From Thalassotalea sp. (GTDB lineage Bacteria; Pseudomonadota; Gammaproteobacteria; Enterobacterales; Alteromonadaceae), in assembly GCA_029237915.1 (NCBI GenBank), contig JAQWHD010000065.1:1-64000 (forward strand): 64,000 nucleotides of DNA, written 5' to 3'. This document shows, piece after piece, positions 1-8,863 of this stretch. How positions within the stretch are numbered: the stretch's first letter is position 1; the number at the start of each line of letters is the position of its first letter. A program made the translations under genes and the position numbers. The notes under the pieces are model-generated. The model was not told where the DNA came from and ran no database searches. It saw nothing but the letters and a program-made list of their open reading frames with translations.

Positions 1-12
1 GGGGCTTGCCCC
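1..12. other. short GC-rich hairpin at window edge
   Basis: The window opens with GGGGCTTGCCCC, a 4-5 bp stem with a tiny loop. It may be the end of a terminator of a gene left of the window. No T-run is visible, so the role is uncertain. Confidence 0.25.
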
Positions 13-79
13 CTAATAACTAAATAATCGCCTGAACGGATGTTTGTTGTCTACCTGGGAAGACGATGGGGAGTAAGAA

Positions 80-1150
80 ATGTTGAAACGAAATAAAATA
101 GCTTTAGCAACTGGATTAGCCTTATTAACAGGTGCTGCAAATGCTGGATATACCATTAAAATAACTGACAATGACACCATTACTTTTGGTGGTTATATTC
201 AAGGTGATATACGTTATGTCGATGGAGATGCACAATCTCCGTTAACTACGGATGACTTTTGGATTGGCCATGCTGTTAGAGATGATGTATCTAATGTTAA
301 TTTTAATGCCAACTCAACCCGCTTTAACACCAAATACGTCCATGGTGAGTTAACTGGTTTTATTGAAATGGACTTTTATGGTGGCGGTGGTAATGAAAAA
401 CTAACCAACTCGAGTCATCCTCGTCTGCGTCATGCGTTTATTAAATATAAAAATTGGACCGTTGGTCAAACCTGGTCAACGTTCATGAATACCAGCGCGC
501 TTGCTGAAACAGCTGATTTTGGTGGCCCGCTTGTGGCTTCTGCGTTTATTCGTCAAGACCAAATACGCTATACCTATGGTGATTTTCAAATCGCTATTGA
601 AAACCCTGAATCTTATGGCGGTGAAACTAACGATGCAGCTTCTTATGGTGATCAAGATTCAGTACCTGATGTAGTTGGTAAATATACCCTTAAAGGTGAC
701 TGGGGTAATGTTGCTATTTCAGCTGTTGCCAAACAATTAAATACTGCAGGTGGCGAATCAGAGTCAGGTGTTGGCTATGGTGTTTCTGGTCGCATTAATA
801 CTTTTGGTAAAGATGATTTACGCTTTGCTGTTCATGGTGGTAACACTGGTCGTTATGTTGGCGCAGCCGCTGCCACTGATGTAGTTGGTGAAGAAGTTGA
901 AGAATCAACGGTTATTATGGCTTCGTATCGCCACTTCTGGACTGAAACATTACGTACTAACGTTTTTTATGGTAACCATGAAACTGATGAGTCTAATCGT
1001 GATAGAACTCATTGGGGGGTGAACATATTTAATAATGTTACTAAAGAATTATCATACGGTGTTGAAGTGGGTAATTTTGAAGTAGCCGATGAAGGCATAG
1101 AATCTTACGATTCAGATTACATGCAGCTTTCTGTGAAATACGTACTCTAG
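80..1150 (+). CDS. DcaP-like outer-membrane porin
   Basis: Predicted trimeric beta-barrel porin of the DcaP type, 356 aa. It has a clear signal peptide (positive start, hydrophobic stretch, cleavage near ANA-G at about residue 22) and then alternating barrel strands to a C-terminal aromatic/hydrophobic end. The segment GQTWSTF followed by DFGGP and a RQDQIRY-like strand (about residues 130-160) is typical of DcaP-like porins. The ATG at 80 follows a good Shine-Dalgarno, GGGGAG, at about 69-74. The substrate is unknown; family members pass small negatively charged or peptide-like molecules. It is a single-gene unit closed by the hairpin at 1169-1202. Link to the starch genes downstream is possible but not shown. 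Confidence 0.8.
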   Translation: MLKRNKIALATGLALLTGAANAGYTIKITDNDTITFGGYIQGDIRYVDGDAQSPLTTDDFWIGHAVRDDVSNVNFNANSTRFNTKYVHGELTGFIEMDFYGGGGNEKLTNSSHPRLRHAFIKYKNWTVGQTWSTFMNTSALAETADFGGPLVASAFIRQDQIRYTYGDFQIAIENPESYGGETNDAASYGDQDSVPDVVGKYTLKGDWGNVAISAVAKQLNTAGGESESGVGYGVSGRINTFGKDDLRFAVHGGNTGRYVGAAAATDVVGEEVEESTVIMASYRHFWTETLRTNVFYGNHETDESNRDRTHWGVNIFNNVTKELSYGVEVGNFEVADEGIESYDSDYMQLSVKYVL

Positions 1151-1168
1151 TAAAGAGTTTAACTTTTC

Positions 1169-1202
1169 CCTCGTTCCTATTCGCCTATGACGAGGTTTTT
1201 TA
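1169..1202 (+). terminator. rho-independent terminator of the DcaP-like porin
   Basis: CCTCGT (1169-1174) pairs with ACGAGG (1190-1195) and is followed directly by a run of T to 1202. Confidence 0.8.
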
Positions 1203-1203
1203 A

Positions 1204-1225
1204 GGGAGAGCATTAGCTCTCCCTC
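1204..1225 (-). terminator. terminator hairpin for the convergent DUF3185 gene
   Basis: GGGAGAG (1204-1210) pairs with CTCTCCC (1217-1223). On the minus strand the stem is followed by TTAAAAAA and on the plus strand by TCTTTTT, so it can serve both convergent genes but lies just 3' of the minus-strand one. Confidence 0.6.
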
Positions 1226-1228
1226 TTT

Positions 1229-1426
1229 TTATTTCCTATAAATAAAAAAACCAATACCAAAACTAACGGCGGCAGCAATATATAACTGCATTACCCTGTC
1301 TGAAAACGAGCCAGTAAAGGCAGATGAAAACTGCGAACCTGCGCCTGTGGACTCTTGATAGCCCCAAATAGCAAGTCCAATACCTACTATCATTAAGGCG
1401 ATGCTAATAAGCTTCTTATTCGACAT
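1229..1426 (-). CDS. DUF3185-like small inner-membrane protein
   Basis: A 65-aa protein with two predicted membrane segments (about residues 6-22 and 46-62) joined by a short polar loop containing FTGSFSD. This two-helix plan and the FTGS-x-x-D loop match the DUF3185 family, whose function is unknown. It is monocistronic, convergent with the porin, with a good distance to the PH-domain genes upstream. Family membership is by eye. Confidence 0.65.
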   Translation of the reverse strand: MSNKKLISIALMIVGIGLAIWGYQESTGAGSQFSSAFTGSFSDRVMQLYIAAAVSFGIGFFIYRK

Positions 1427-1536
1427 TTATTACTCCTAATTAAATTGGTATAACTATGATCCATAAATCACTACTAATTTATATTAGTCTATAAATTAGA
1501 GTTTGATAAAGTTGGTGTCGTTGTCGTATCCATCAC

Positions 1537-3114
1537 TTACATCCAATTTTTCTTAGATTGTTCCACTTGATATAAGCTATTGTCTAGTAAGCATAAGCCT
1601 GTGGCCTCTGTTACATAAGGAATATTGATTGCGCCACTGGCAAGTACAAATTCAACACTACAAAGCTGCTTCCTTTTTAGAAACCAACTTTGTTTAAACC
1701 CAGCTTGCTGTACTTTGTAGATAGGGAAGCAATAGTAATCTACTCCCAAGCAGCCTTTGCGCACATAGATGAAATTGTCATCTGCCGCATAACCCCAACG
1801 AATGTAGCTCATCGTGATCAACACACTAATAAATACAGCAAATATTAATACGTACACTATGGTGATTATAGGTTGCTGTTGGTAAGCAAGACTGGCAATT
1901 ACGGCGCTAATTGGCAAGATAAACAACAGTAAATTCCTAACTAACAAGCGTGGACTAACACGATTAAATTCAACATCTTTTAGTTTGTTTTCAGGATAGG
2001 CATCATCAATTAAAAACTGACACTCTTTGCGAGTAACCGAAGGTACTATAATTTTATTGGTCAACTGTCCGGCTTGAGCTTGCTGGAAGTTAGCATTGGA
2101 TTGTTCGAATTTTAAATTGATACGGCCAAGCAATACATCTAACCAGTCTTGCTGTCTTACAATCACCTGTAACCTTGATAAACGCATAGTCACTTCGTTG
2201 CGGGTAAATAAACCACTGCGACGAATGTAGCGATCACCACTTCGGCTTAACTTGAAATCATGGAAGGCGATTATCGAACCAATAATTGAGAATATGGTGA
2301 TCGGGATCATAACCATTAAGGTCAGTGATATTGCCGTGGTAGCAATTTGCCAGCCAGATTTGCCTTCAAATTCAAAGTATTGTTCAACGTTAAAACCAAG
2401 AAAATAAAGCCATTGACCTATTTTGTCACTAATTTGGTCAATGAATGGTGCCATACCGGCAATAAATATCCAGACCCTATTGTTGGTAATACCGTGAATG
2501 ACTAAATCATCTAAATTACGAGTATCAAGTACCACTTCGTCTTCGATTTTCGTTTGTGTTTCAGTAACGTCTTCAGTTTCAGTACTCGTTACAGGTTGAT
2601 GTGCAGCTAATATTTCATTTTTTAATTGCAACGCTAAGTGCTTATTAATCGCCACCACTTTCGCTTCTTGCTTAACCGAACCTGCAGTATCTAGTTGCAT
2701 GCAGGTATAGCCAAATGGGCGATAATATAGAGGCTCGGTTAGCTCTACATTTTGGATTCGCGAAAAGGGTAAGTTGATGTATTTTTTCGAGAACACACCC
2801 GAGCGAATTTCAATTTGTTGATTTGATAATCGATATTGAAAGAAATAAAAGCTGAGAACTGCCGAGAGCACAATTAAAGCCACAGCCCCATAAATAATCG
2901 GCAACCAAAAACTTGGGTCTTCAGCGACTTTATCATAACCAAGATAAAGCGCAGGAGCCAAATAGATGAAATTTCCAAAGATATTCTTAATAACTTTTAG
3001 AACAAAATAAAGAAGAGCAATAGGTGAAACCCTTTGCCAGTTATGAGTTGTAGAGTCATTTTCAGTGGCATTAGTTGCTTGTTCAACCACCTCTGCTTCC
3101 AGCTCTTTATCCAT
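1537..3114 (-). CDS. PH domain-containing membrane protein, YdbT-like
   Basis: A 525-aa membrane protein with repeated bacterial PH (bPH2) domains separated by paired membrane helices. The first PH segment starts near residue 95 (RLSNQQIEIRSGVF), the second near 285 (FKLSRSGDRYIRRSGLFTR) and a third near 440 (RWGYAADDNFIYVRKG). This three-PH layout is that of YdbT. Its first 8 bases overlap the end of the upstream PH gene, the usual ydbS-ydbT pairing. Bacterial PH domains of this class have no settled function; membrane-lipid or envelope stress roles have been proposed for Bacillus homologues. Confidence 0.8.
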   Translation of the reverse strand: MDKELEAEVVEQATNATENDSTTHNWQRVSPIALLYFVLKVIKNIFGNFIYLAPALYLGYDKVAEDPSFWLPIIYGAVALIVLSAVLSFYFFQYRLSNQQIEIRSGVFSKKYINLPFSRIQNVELTEPLYYRPFGYTCMQLDTAGSVKQEAKVVAINKHLALQLKNEILAAHQPVTSTETEDVTETQTKIEDEVVLDTRNLDDLVIHGITNNRVWIFIAGMAPFIDQISDKIGQWLYFLGFNVEQYFEFEGKSGWQIATTAISLTLMVMIPITIFSIIGSIIAFHDFKLSRSGDRYIRRSGLFTRNEVTMRLSRLQVIVRQQDWLDVLLGRINLKFEQSNANFQQAQAGQLTNKIIVPSVTRKECQFLIDDAYPENKLKDVEFNRVSPRLLVRNLLLFILPISAVIASLAYQQQPIITIVYVLIFAVFISVLITMSYIRWGYAADDNFIYVRKGCLGVDYYCFPIYKVQQAGFKQSWFLKRKQLCSVEFVLASGAINIPYVTEATGLCLLDNSLYQVEQSKKNWM

Positions 3115-3676
3115 GCTGAGTTAAATCCTTGTGGGATAAAATGTATTGCCTAATATTTTCGGCGTTATCATAGTCTAACCCGGGAATTTCAAAAGTATGC
3201 ATGGCGCCGCCGGCACTAAATACCTGCAAACTTGCTAAGCCAACTTTACGCTCTATTGGGCCTCTTTTTAATTCTACGTGTTGTACTCGAAGAATTGGTT
3301 GGCACACCGTTTTGTTAAAAACTAAACCTGATTGGTAACTTATATCTTGCTCACGCAAAGAGTATTGCTTTTTCGGGTCGGCAAAATAATTGTATAGATA
3401 CGCTAATAACCCAATTGTGCCAATAACCCATTGTGCTACTTCAAACACTACTTTGACTTCTGTTGGTAAGGCTAACCAAGGTTGGTGATGGGCGATAAGT
3501 ATTAAAGTCATTAACAACAGTGTTGTCATTAATATAACTAAACGATGTGTTGGCGCATACTTTGCCGATAGCGCGTTAAAGTTAAGCTTGGCTAAGCTAG
3601 CAAGTTCGTCTGTTGCAACAGTTTTATTACTGAAATCGGCTAGCGCCTCTGGCGTATCTAATACAGTTGGGTTCAC
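3107..3676 (-). CDS. PH domain-containing membrane protein, YdbS-like
   Basis: A 189-aa protein with two membrane helices (about residues 45-65 and 80-100) followed by one bPH2 domain (YSLREQDISYQSGLVFNK, then a RVQHVELKRGP strand). This is the normal YdbS plan. It is the first gene of a two-gene unit and its end overlaps the start of the YdbT-like gene by 8 bp, implying translational coupling and a joint membrane complex. Function is unknown. Confidence 0.8.
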   Translation of the reverse strand: MNPTVLDTPEALADFSNKTVATDELASLAKLNFNALSAKYAPTHRLVILMTTLLLMTLILIAHHQPWLALPTEVKVVFEVAQWVIGTIGLLAYLYNYFADPKKQYSLREQDISYQSGLVFNKTVCQPILRVQHVELKRGPIERKVGLASLQVFSAGGAMHTFEIPGLDYDNAENIRQYILSHKDLTQHG

Positions 3677-3909
3677 ATCAATCCTTTGTTTTACTGTTAA
3701 TGAATAGCCATCGTAATTAACTCTATCTGCTAGTTCAACCTAAATAAACGTAATATTTTTGCCATTTATTCAATATAAGTACAGTGCATGTTATTGATAT
3801 AAAAAATCTTTAACTCGATACGTTAAAAAATATCATCCATCAAGTTATTGTTAACACGGCGTTTGTCAGCTATTGATAATGTATTAACACCCGATGCTTT
3901 TTTGTAATT

Positions 3910-3923
3910 TGCATACGTATGCA
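3910..3923. promoter_or_regulatory. LacI-family operator candidate, glgP site 1
   Basis: TGCATACGTATGCA is a perfect 14-bp palindrome centred on CG, as LacI-family operators are. It shares the core ATACGTAT with three other sites in the window, all beside alpha-glucan genes. The linked LacI-family gene at 41091 is the natural binder. Confidence 0.7.
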
Positions 3924-3937
3924 TAGTGATATTGCTA

Positions 3938-3951
3938 TGCATACGTATGTA
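3938..3951. promoter_or_regulatory. LacI-family operator candidate, glgP site 2
   Basis: TGCATACGTATGTA, one base off the perfect palindrome, lies 28 bp centre to centre from site 1. The two sites sit in a larger perfect inverted repeat: CATACGTATGCATAG (3912-3926) and its reverse complement (3935-3949) around an 8-nt spacer. Confidence 0.7.
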
Positions 3952-4108
3952 GTAATTTGCACTAAAACTGTAAATTAACGTAACTTTACAAGCATAGATT
4001 AATTATGGCGTTTTTTTAGACAGTCGATAAACTCGCAACAAGCTGTTATACGACTTTACCAATACCCTTAAGTGGTATTTTGAATTATCAATAGAGATCA
4101 AATTAATT

Positions 4109-6565
4109 ATGGCAACAACTAAAAAGCCTTTAACTGCAGCGCAGTTTAAAAAGAAAGTGATACAGCATTTAAATTTCACTTCATCACAAGATAACTTTGT
4201 TGAAAACCCTACCGCAGTATTAAGAGCCGTGTGCCTTACTGTAAACGAAGTAGTGTACGAAAAATTAAAAGAAACCAATACCTATCATAAAGAACATAAA
4301 ACACGTTCGATTAACTACCTTTCATTAGAGTATTTAATGGGGCGTATGCTTTCAAATAACCTACATAACTTAGATTTGTTTGATGTAGCTAAAAAAGCCG
4401 TAGCTAGCCTTGGCTTAGAAATAGAAGACTTATTTGAAGAAGGTCACGATTTAGCTTTAGGTAACGGCGGTTTAGGGCGTTTAGCAGCTTGTTTCCTTGA
4501 TTCGTTAGCAACGATGGACTTTAATGCCGTAGGTTACGGTATCCATTACGAGCACGGTTTATTCAAACAACAGTTCCACCAAGGTCGCCAAATTGAAACA
4601 CCCGATGAATGGCGTGAATACGGTAATCCTTGGGAAGTATGTCGCCCTGAAGCAGTACAAGAAATTCCATTATTCGGTACGGTAGAAACACTATCTAATG
4701 CTGATGGTAGTGTTAAAAAAGTATGGCACTCAGGACAAACGATTAAAGGGGTTCCTTGGGATGTGCCAATTGTGGGTTACAACTCACAAACGGTAAACGT
4801 ATTACGTTTATGGGAATCGCGCGCTTCAAGTCATTTTGACTGGGATCAGTTTAATTCTGGTGCTTATCAAGACGCTAATGCTGCGCAAAACCAAGCTGAA
4901 ACCATCAGTAAGGTACTTTACCCGAACGATGAAACAGATGCCGGTAAAGAGCTACGTTTTATTCAGCAGTACTTCTTCTGTGCTTGTTCAATGAAAGATA
5001 TTATTAAGCGGTATCAAGATCAGTTTGCTGATGATTGGTCACACTTTGCCGAGCAAGTCGTGATCCAATTAAACGATACTCACCCGACTATTGCAATTTT
5101 AGAATTAATGCGTACGTTAATTGATGACTATGACTTTAGCTGGACTGATGCGTTTGCATTATGTCGTAAGATTTTTGCTTACACTAACCATACTTTGCTT
5201 CCTGAAGCTCTAGAGAAATGGTCTGTAGCAATGTTTGAGCGTGTATTACCTCGTCATTTAGAGATTTTATACTCAATTAATGAATTTTTCTTAGATAAAG
5301 AAGTAAATGCATTATGGCCGAACGATCACCAAATTCGCGGCCGTTTATCGTTAATTGAAGAAGGCCCACAAAAAATGGTGCGTATGGCACATTTATGTGT
5401 GGTTACTGCATTTAAAGTTAATGGTGTTGCGCAAATTCATTCTGACTTAGTTAAGAGCGATTTATTCCCTGAATTTAACCAGTTGTACCCAGGTAAATTA
5501 ACTAACGTAACTAACGGCGTTACCCCTCGACGCTGGTTAAAAGCCTGTAACCCTGAGTTATCTGCATTACTTGATAGCAAAGTAAAAGCCGATTGGGCGA
5601 AAGACTTATCTAGCCTTGCACAGGTTGCTAAATTTGCTGATGATGCAGATTTTCAAAAGCAATTTATGGACATTAAACGCAACAATAAAGTGAAGCTTAC
5701 CGAAGAAATTCTAGCGACTACTGGTGTTGTGGTTTCGCCAGATGCCATTTTTGATGTGCAAATCAAACGCTTACACGAATATAAACGTCAACATTTAAGC
5801 TTCTTACACATTTTAGCTTTATATCGTCGTTTATTAGACAATCCTGATTACGACATGCAGCCACGTGTTTATATCTTTGGTGCTAAAGCAGCCCCAGGTT
5901 ATTACTTAGCAAAAGAGATTATTTACGCAATTAATAAAGTTGCTGATGTAGTTAATAACGACGAGCGCATTAAAGACAAACTGAAAGTCGTATTCATGCC
6001 TAATTACCGAGTATCGCTTGCTGAGAAAATTATTCCAGCTGCAGACGTTTCTGAGCAAATATCTACTGCAGGTAAAGAAGCTTCAGGTACAGGTAACATG
6101 AAACTGGCTCTAAATGGTGCAGTAACAATTGGTACACTTGATGGTGCTAACGTTGAAATTGCTGAAGAAGTTGGCGATGACAATATCTTCATCTTTGGTA
6201 ATACCGTTGACGATCTTAAAGCGTTAGACGCGAAAGGCTATAACCCTTACGAATATTACTCTAATAACGAAGAGATCAAAGCCTGTTTAGACTGGTTACA
6301 TACAGACTACTTCACTCCGGGTAAACCTGGTGAGTTAGCAGCAATATCGCGCAGCTTATTAGAAGGTGGTGACCCTTATCGCTTGCTAGCTGACTATGAT
6401 GCCTATTCACAAGCTAATATCGAATTAGACAAAGCCTATAAAGATAAAAAACGTTGGGCACGTATGGCCATAATTAATACTGCGCAAATGGGTAAGTTTA
6501 CATCTGATAGATCAATTCAAGACTACGTTGATAATATTTGGCAGCTAACACCAATTAAGCATTAA
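4109..6565 (+). CDS. glgP: glycogen/maltodextrin phosphorylase
   Basis: Phosphorolyses alpha-1,4-glucans from the non-reducing end to glucose-1-phosphate in the cytoplasm (GT35, PLP-dependent). At 818 aa it has the bacterial family length. The pyridoxal-phosphate motif EASGTGNMK is present with the cofactor lysine at about residue 665. Family-typical stretches such as [15 protein letters not shown] and [12 protein letters not shown] are intact. It is the first gene of the intracellular glucan block, and two LacI-type operators lie upstream, so starch-responsive control is likely. A hairpin follows, so glgB may be only partly co-transcribed. Sequence alone does not separate GlgP from MalP; the maltodextrin context favours a role on imported dextrins. 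Confidence 0.95.
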   Translation: MATTKKPLTAAQFKKKVIQHLNFTSSQDNFVENPTAVLRAVCLTVNEVVYEKLKETNTYHKEHKTRSINYLSLEYLMGRMLSNNLHNLDLFDVAKKAVASLGLEIEDLFEEGHDLALGNGGLGRLAACFLDSLATMDFNAVGYGIHYEHGLFKQQFHQGRQIETPDEWREYGNPWEVCRPEAVQEIPLFGTVETLSNADGSVKKVWHSGQTIKGVPWDVPIVGYNSQTVNVLRLWESRASSHFDWDQFNSGAYQDANAAQNQAETISKVLYPNDETDAGKELRFIQQYFFCACSMKDIIKRYQDQFADDWSHFAEQVVIQLNDTHPTIAILELMRTLIDDYDFSWTDAFALCRKIFAYTNHTLLPEALEKWSVAMFERVLPRHLEILYSINEFFLDKEVNALWPNDHQIRGRLSLIEEGPQKMVRMAHLCVVTAFKVNGVAQIHSDLVKSDLFPEFNQLYPGKLTNVTNGVTPRRWLKACNPELSALLDSKVKADWAKDLSSLAQVAKFADDADFQKQFMDIKRNNKVKLTEEILATTGVVVSPDAIFDVQIKRLHEYKRQHLSFLHILALYRRLLDNPDYDMQPRVYIFGAKAAPGYYLAKEIIYAINKVADVVNNDERIKDKLKVVFMPNYRVSLAEKIIPAADVSEQISTAGKEASGTGNMKLALNGAVTIGTLDGANVEIAEEVGDDNIFIFGNTVDDLKALDAKGYNPYEYYSNNEEIKACLDWLHTDYFTPGKPGELAAISRSLLEGGDPYRLLADYDAYSQANIELDKAYKDKKRWARMAIINTAQMGKFTSDRSIQDYVDNIWQLTPIKH

Positions 6566-6574
6566 AACTAACTT

Positions 6575-6607
6575 AAAAAACAAGTAATTAACCTTACTTG
6601 TTTTTTG
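6575..6607 (+). terminator. terminator after glgP
   Basis: A stem formed by AAAAAACAAGTAA (6575-6587) and TTACTTGTTTTTT (6594-6606) ends in a T-run. It separates glgP from glgB, so phosphorylase may be made in excess over the distal genes. Confidence 0.8.
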
Positions 6608-6662
6608 ATTTTTACTATTATTGATAACACACATAAATAACGCGTTTAGGAATAACTACAAT

Positions 6663-8855
6663 ATGCAAAATGACATTCAAGCCATCAATAATGCTAACCA
6701 CAACAATCCTTATGGATTTTTAGGTTTGCATGCTAACGATAAAGGCTATTTGCAAATTAATACGTTTTTACCCGAAGCGAGTGCTGTGTCGTTAATCGAC
6801 GCTAAAGGCAAAGTGGTTGCCAAGCTAGATAAAGTTGATAACAACGGCTTATTTAGCAAAACAACACGCCGTAAAAAAGCGTTTGCTTATCAATTAAAAG
6901 TTACCGACAGCCAAGGTGAGCGTATTATTACCGACCCATTTGGTTGTTCGCCTGTACTGGGCGATTTAGATATTTACTTATTTAATGAAGGTAAACATAA
7001 AAAGCCGTACCAAAAACTTGGTGCTCATTGTGTTGAACACGATGGCGTTAAAGGTGTGTCGTTTATTGTTTGGGCTCCTAATGCTAGCCATGTCGCTTTA
7101 GTTGGCGACTTTAATAACTGGGATGGTCGTTTATACCCAATGCGTAAGCGTTTAGAGTGTGGCATGTGGGAAATATTTGTTCCAGCAGACGCAACCTATT
7201 CAACAATCGGTGCCGGTTGTCATTACAAATTTGAAGTAAAAGATGCTCACGGTAACTTATTGCCGCTTAAAGCTGATCCATATGGCGTACAAGCGCAAAT
7301 TCGACCAGAAACATCGTCAGTGATCAGTGCTGAACCTGAGTTTGATTGGACCGATGATGCGTGGATGAGCTCTCGTCAATTACGTAATGAACGCAGCAGT
7401 GCGATTTCAATTTATGAATTACATTTAGGCTCGTGGCAGCGCGATGAAAACAATGAATTTTTAAACTACCGCACGATTGCCGAGCGTTTAATCCCTTATA
7501 CCTTAGATATGGGCTTTACTCATATCCAGTTAATGCCAATTAGTGAGTTTCCTTACGATGGCTCTTGGGGCTATCAACCGGTTGGTTTATTTGCTCCAAC
7601 TGCCCGTTTTGGGAGCGCCGAAGATTTTAAATACTTTGTCCAAGCTTGCCATAACGCTGGCCTTGGTTTATTGATTGACTGGGTACCGGGTCATTTTCCT
7701 ATTGATGAACATGGCCTAGCGAAATTTGACGGTACCTGTTTGTATGAACACGAAGATTTACGTAAAGGTTTTCACCCTGACTGGAACACCTTAATTTATA
7801 ACTACGGCCGTACGGAGGTTGCTAACTTCTTACGTGCTAGCGCCATGCATTGGTTAGATACCTATCATGTTGATGGTATTCGCGTTGATGCTGTAGCGTC
7901 TATGTTGTATTTAGATTACAGCCGAGAAGATGGTGAATGGATCCCGAATGAACACGGTGGCAATGAAAACTTAGAAGCGGTTGCCTTCTTAAAAGAATTT
8001 AACGAAGAGCTTTATGCTGACTACCCTGGTGCATTTTCGGTTGCTGAAGAGTCAACATCTTGGCCGGGTGTATCACGCCCTACTAGCGATGGCGGTTTAG
8101 GCTTTGGTTATAAATGGAATATGGGCTGGATGAATGACTCGCTTGAGTACATGAAACGCGACCCTATTCACCGTCAACATCACCATAACGAGTTAAGTTT
8201 TGGTTTGGTTTATGCCTTTGATGAAAACTTTGTATTACCGCTAAGCCATGACGAAGTGGTGCATGGTAAAGGTTCTATTTTAACCCGTATGCCTGGTGAT
8301 GATTGGCAGCAATTTGCCAACTTACGTGCTTACTACAGCTTTATGTGGACTCACCCTGGTAAGAAACTATTATTTATGGGCTGTGAGTTTGGCCAGCGCG
8401 GCGAATGGAACTTTGAACAAGGGCTTGATTGGCATTTACTTGAGAGTGATAGCCACAAAGGTATACAGCGTTTAATTAAAGACTTAAATAGCCTTTATAA
8501 AAACACCCCAGCCTTGCATCAATTAGATTGTCAAAAAGATGGTTTTGATTGGATAGATCACACTAATGCCCAGCAATCAATTTATAGCTATGTTCGTTAT
8601 AGTGCTGATGGTAGTAATCCGGTGCTAGTGGTATGTAATTTTACCCCTAATGTGGTACACAAGTTCCGTTTAGGTACGCCAAAATCCGGTTTCCATAAAG
8701 AAGTATTCAATTCTGACGCTAATGTTTATGGTGGTAGTGATGTTGGTAATTTAGGCGGTGTTCATTCATCAGCTACGCCATGGCAAGACCGCGAGCAATC
8801 AATTGAAATTACAGTGCCGCCTCTAGCGACAGTTGTGTTTGAGATTGAAGGTTAA
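6663..8855 (+). CDS. glgB: 1,4-alpha-glucan branching enzyme
   Basis: Cuts alpha-1,4 chains and rejoins them as alpha-1,6 branches (GH13_9). I chose ATG 6663 (730 aa, close to the 728 of E. coli) over an in-frame TTG at 6621 because TAGGA sits about 11 bases upstream. An N-terminal domain and CBM48 (around residues 110-215) precede the catalytic barrel. Catalytic residues: nucleophile Asp409 (GIRVD), acid/base Glu462 (VAEES), and Asp530 (SHDEVVHGK). It lies 8 bp from glgX. No glgA or glgC is in the window, so here the enzyme is part of a maltodextrin-handling set. This could let the cell build branched glycogen from imported dextrins via MalQ; that is inference. Confidence 0.95.
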   Translation: MQNDIQAINNANHNNPYGFLGLHANDKGYLQINTFLPEASAVSLIDAKGKVVAKLDKVDNNGLFSKTTRRKKAFAYQLKVTDSQGERIITDPFGCSPVLGDLDIYLFNEGKHKKPYQKLGAHCVEHDGVKGVSFIVWAPNASHVALVGDFNNWDGRLYPMRKRLECGMWEIFVPADATYSTIGAGCHYKFEVKDAHGNLLPLKADPYGVQAQIRPETSSVISAEPEFDWTDDAWMSSRQLRNERSSAISIYELHLGSWQRDENNEFLNYRTIAERLIPYTLDMGFTHIQLMPISEFPYDGSWGYQPVGLFAPTARFGSAEDFKYFVQACHNAGLGLLIDWVPGHFPIDEHGLAKFDGTCLYEHEDLRKGFHPDWNTLIYNYGRTEVANFLRASAMHWLDTYHVDGIRVDAVASMLYLDYSREDGEWIPNEHGGNENLEAVAFLKEFNEELYADYPGAFSVAEESTSWPGVSRPTSDGGLGFGYKWNMGWMNDSLEYMKRDPIHRQHHHNELSFGLVYAFDENFVLPLSHDEVVHGKGSILTRMPGDDWQQFANLRAYYSFMWTHPGKKLLFMGCEFGQRGEWNFEQGLDWHLLESDSHKGIQRLIKDLNSLYKNTPALHQLDCQKDGFDWIDHTNAQQSIYSYVRYSADGSNPVLVVCNFTPNVVHKFRLGTPKSGFHKEVFNSDANVYGGSDVGNLGGVHSSATPWQDREQSIEITVPPLATVVFEIEG

Positions 8856-8863
8856 TTACTCTT

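Larger units (their letters stand above)
3677..4108. other. 432-bp regulatory intergenic region between the PH-domain pair and glgP
   Basis: This gap lies between divergent transcripts. It is AT-rich and carries the double LacI-type operator at 3910-3951 about 160-200 bp upstream of glgP. I could not pick a convincing -35/-10 pair for either direction by eye. No gene is supported here; an open frame antisense to the start of glgP is a shadow. Confidence 0.6.

Noticed and set aside
4003-4278. minus-strand 91-codon frame over the glgP start
   Set aside because: It lies antisense to the 5' end of glgP and its promoter region, has no recognisable product and no ribosome site.
6621-6662. TTG start giving a longer GlgB
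   Set aside because: ATG 6663 has a better Shine-Dalgarno and gives the family length; the extra 14 residues look unconserved.
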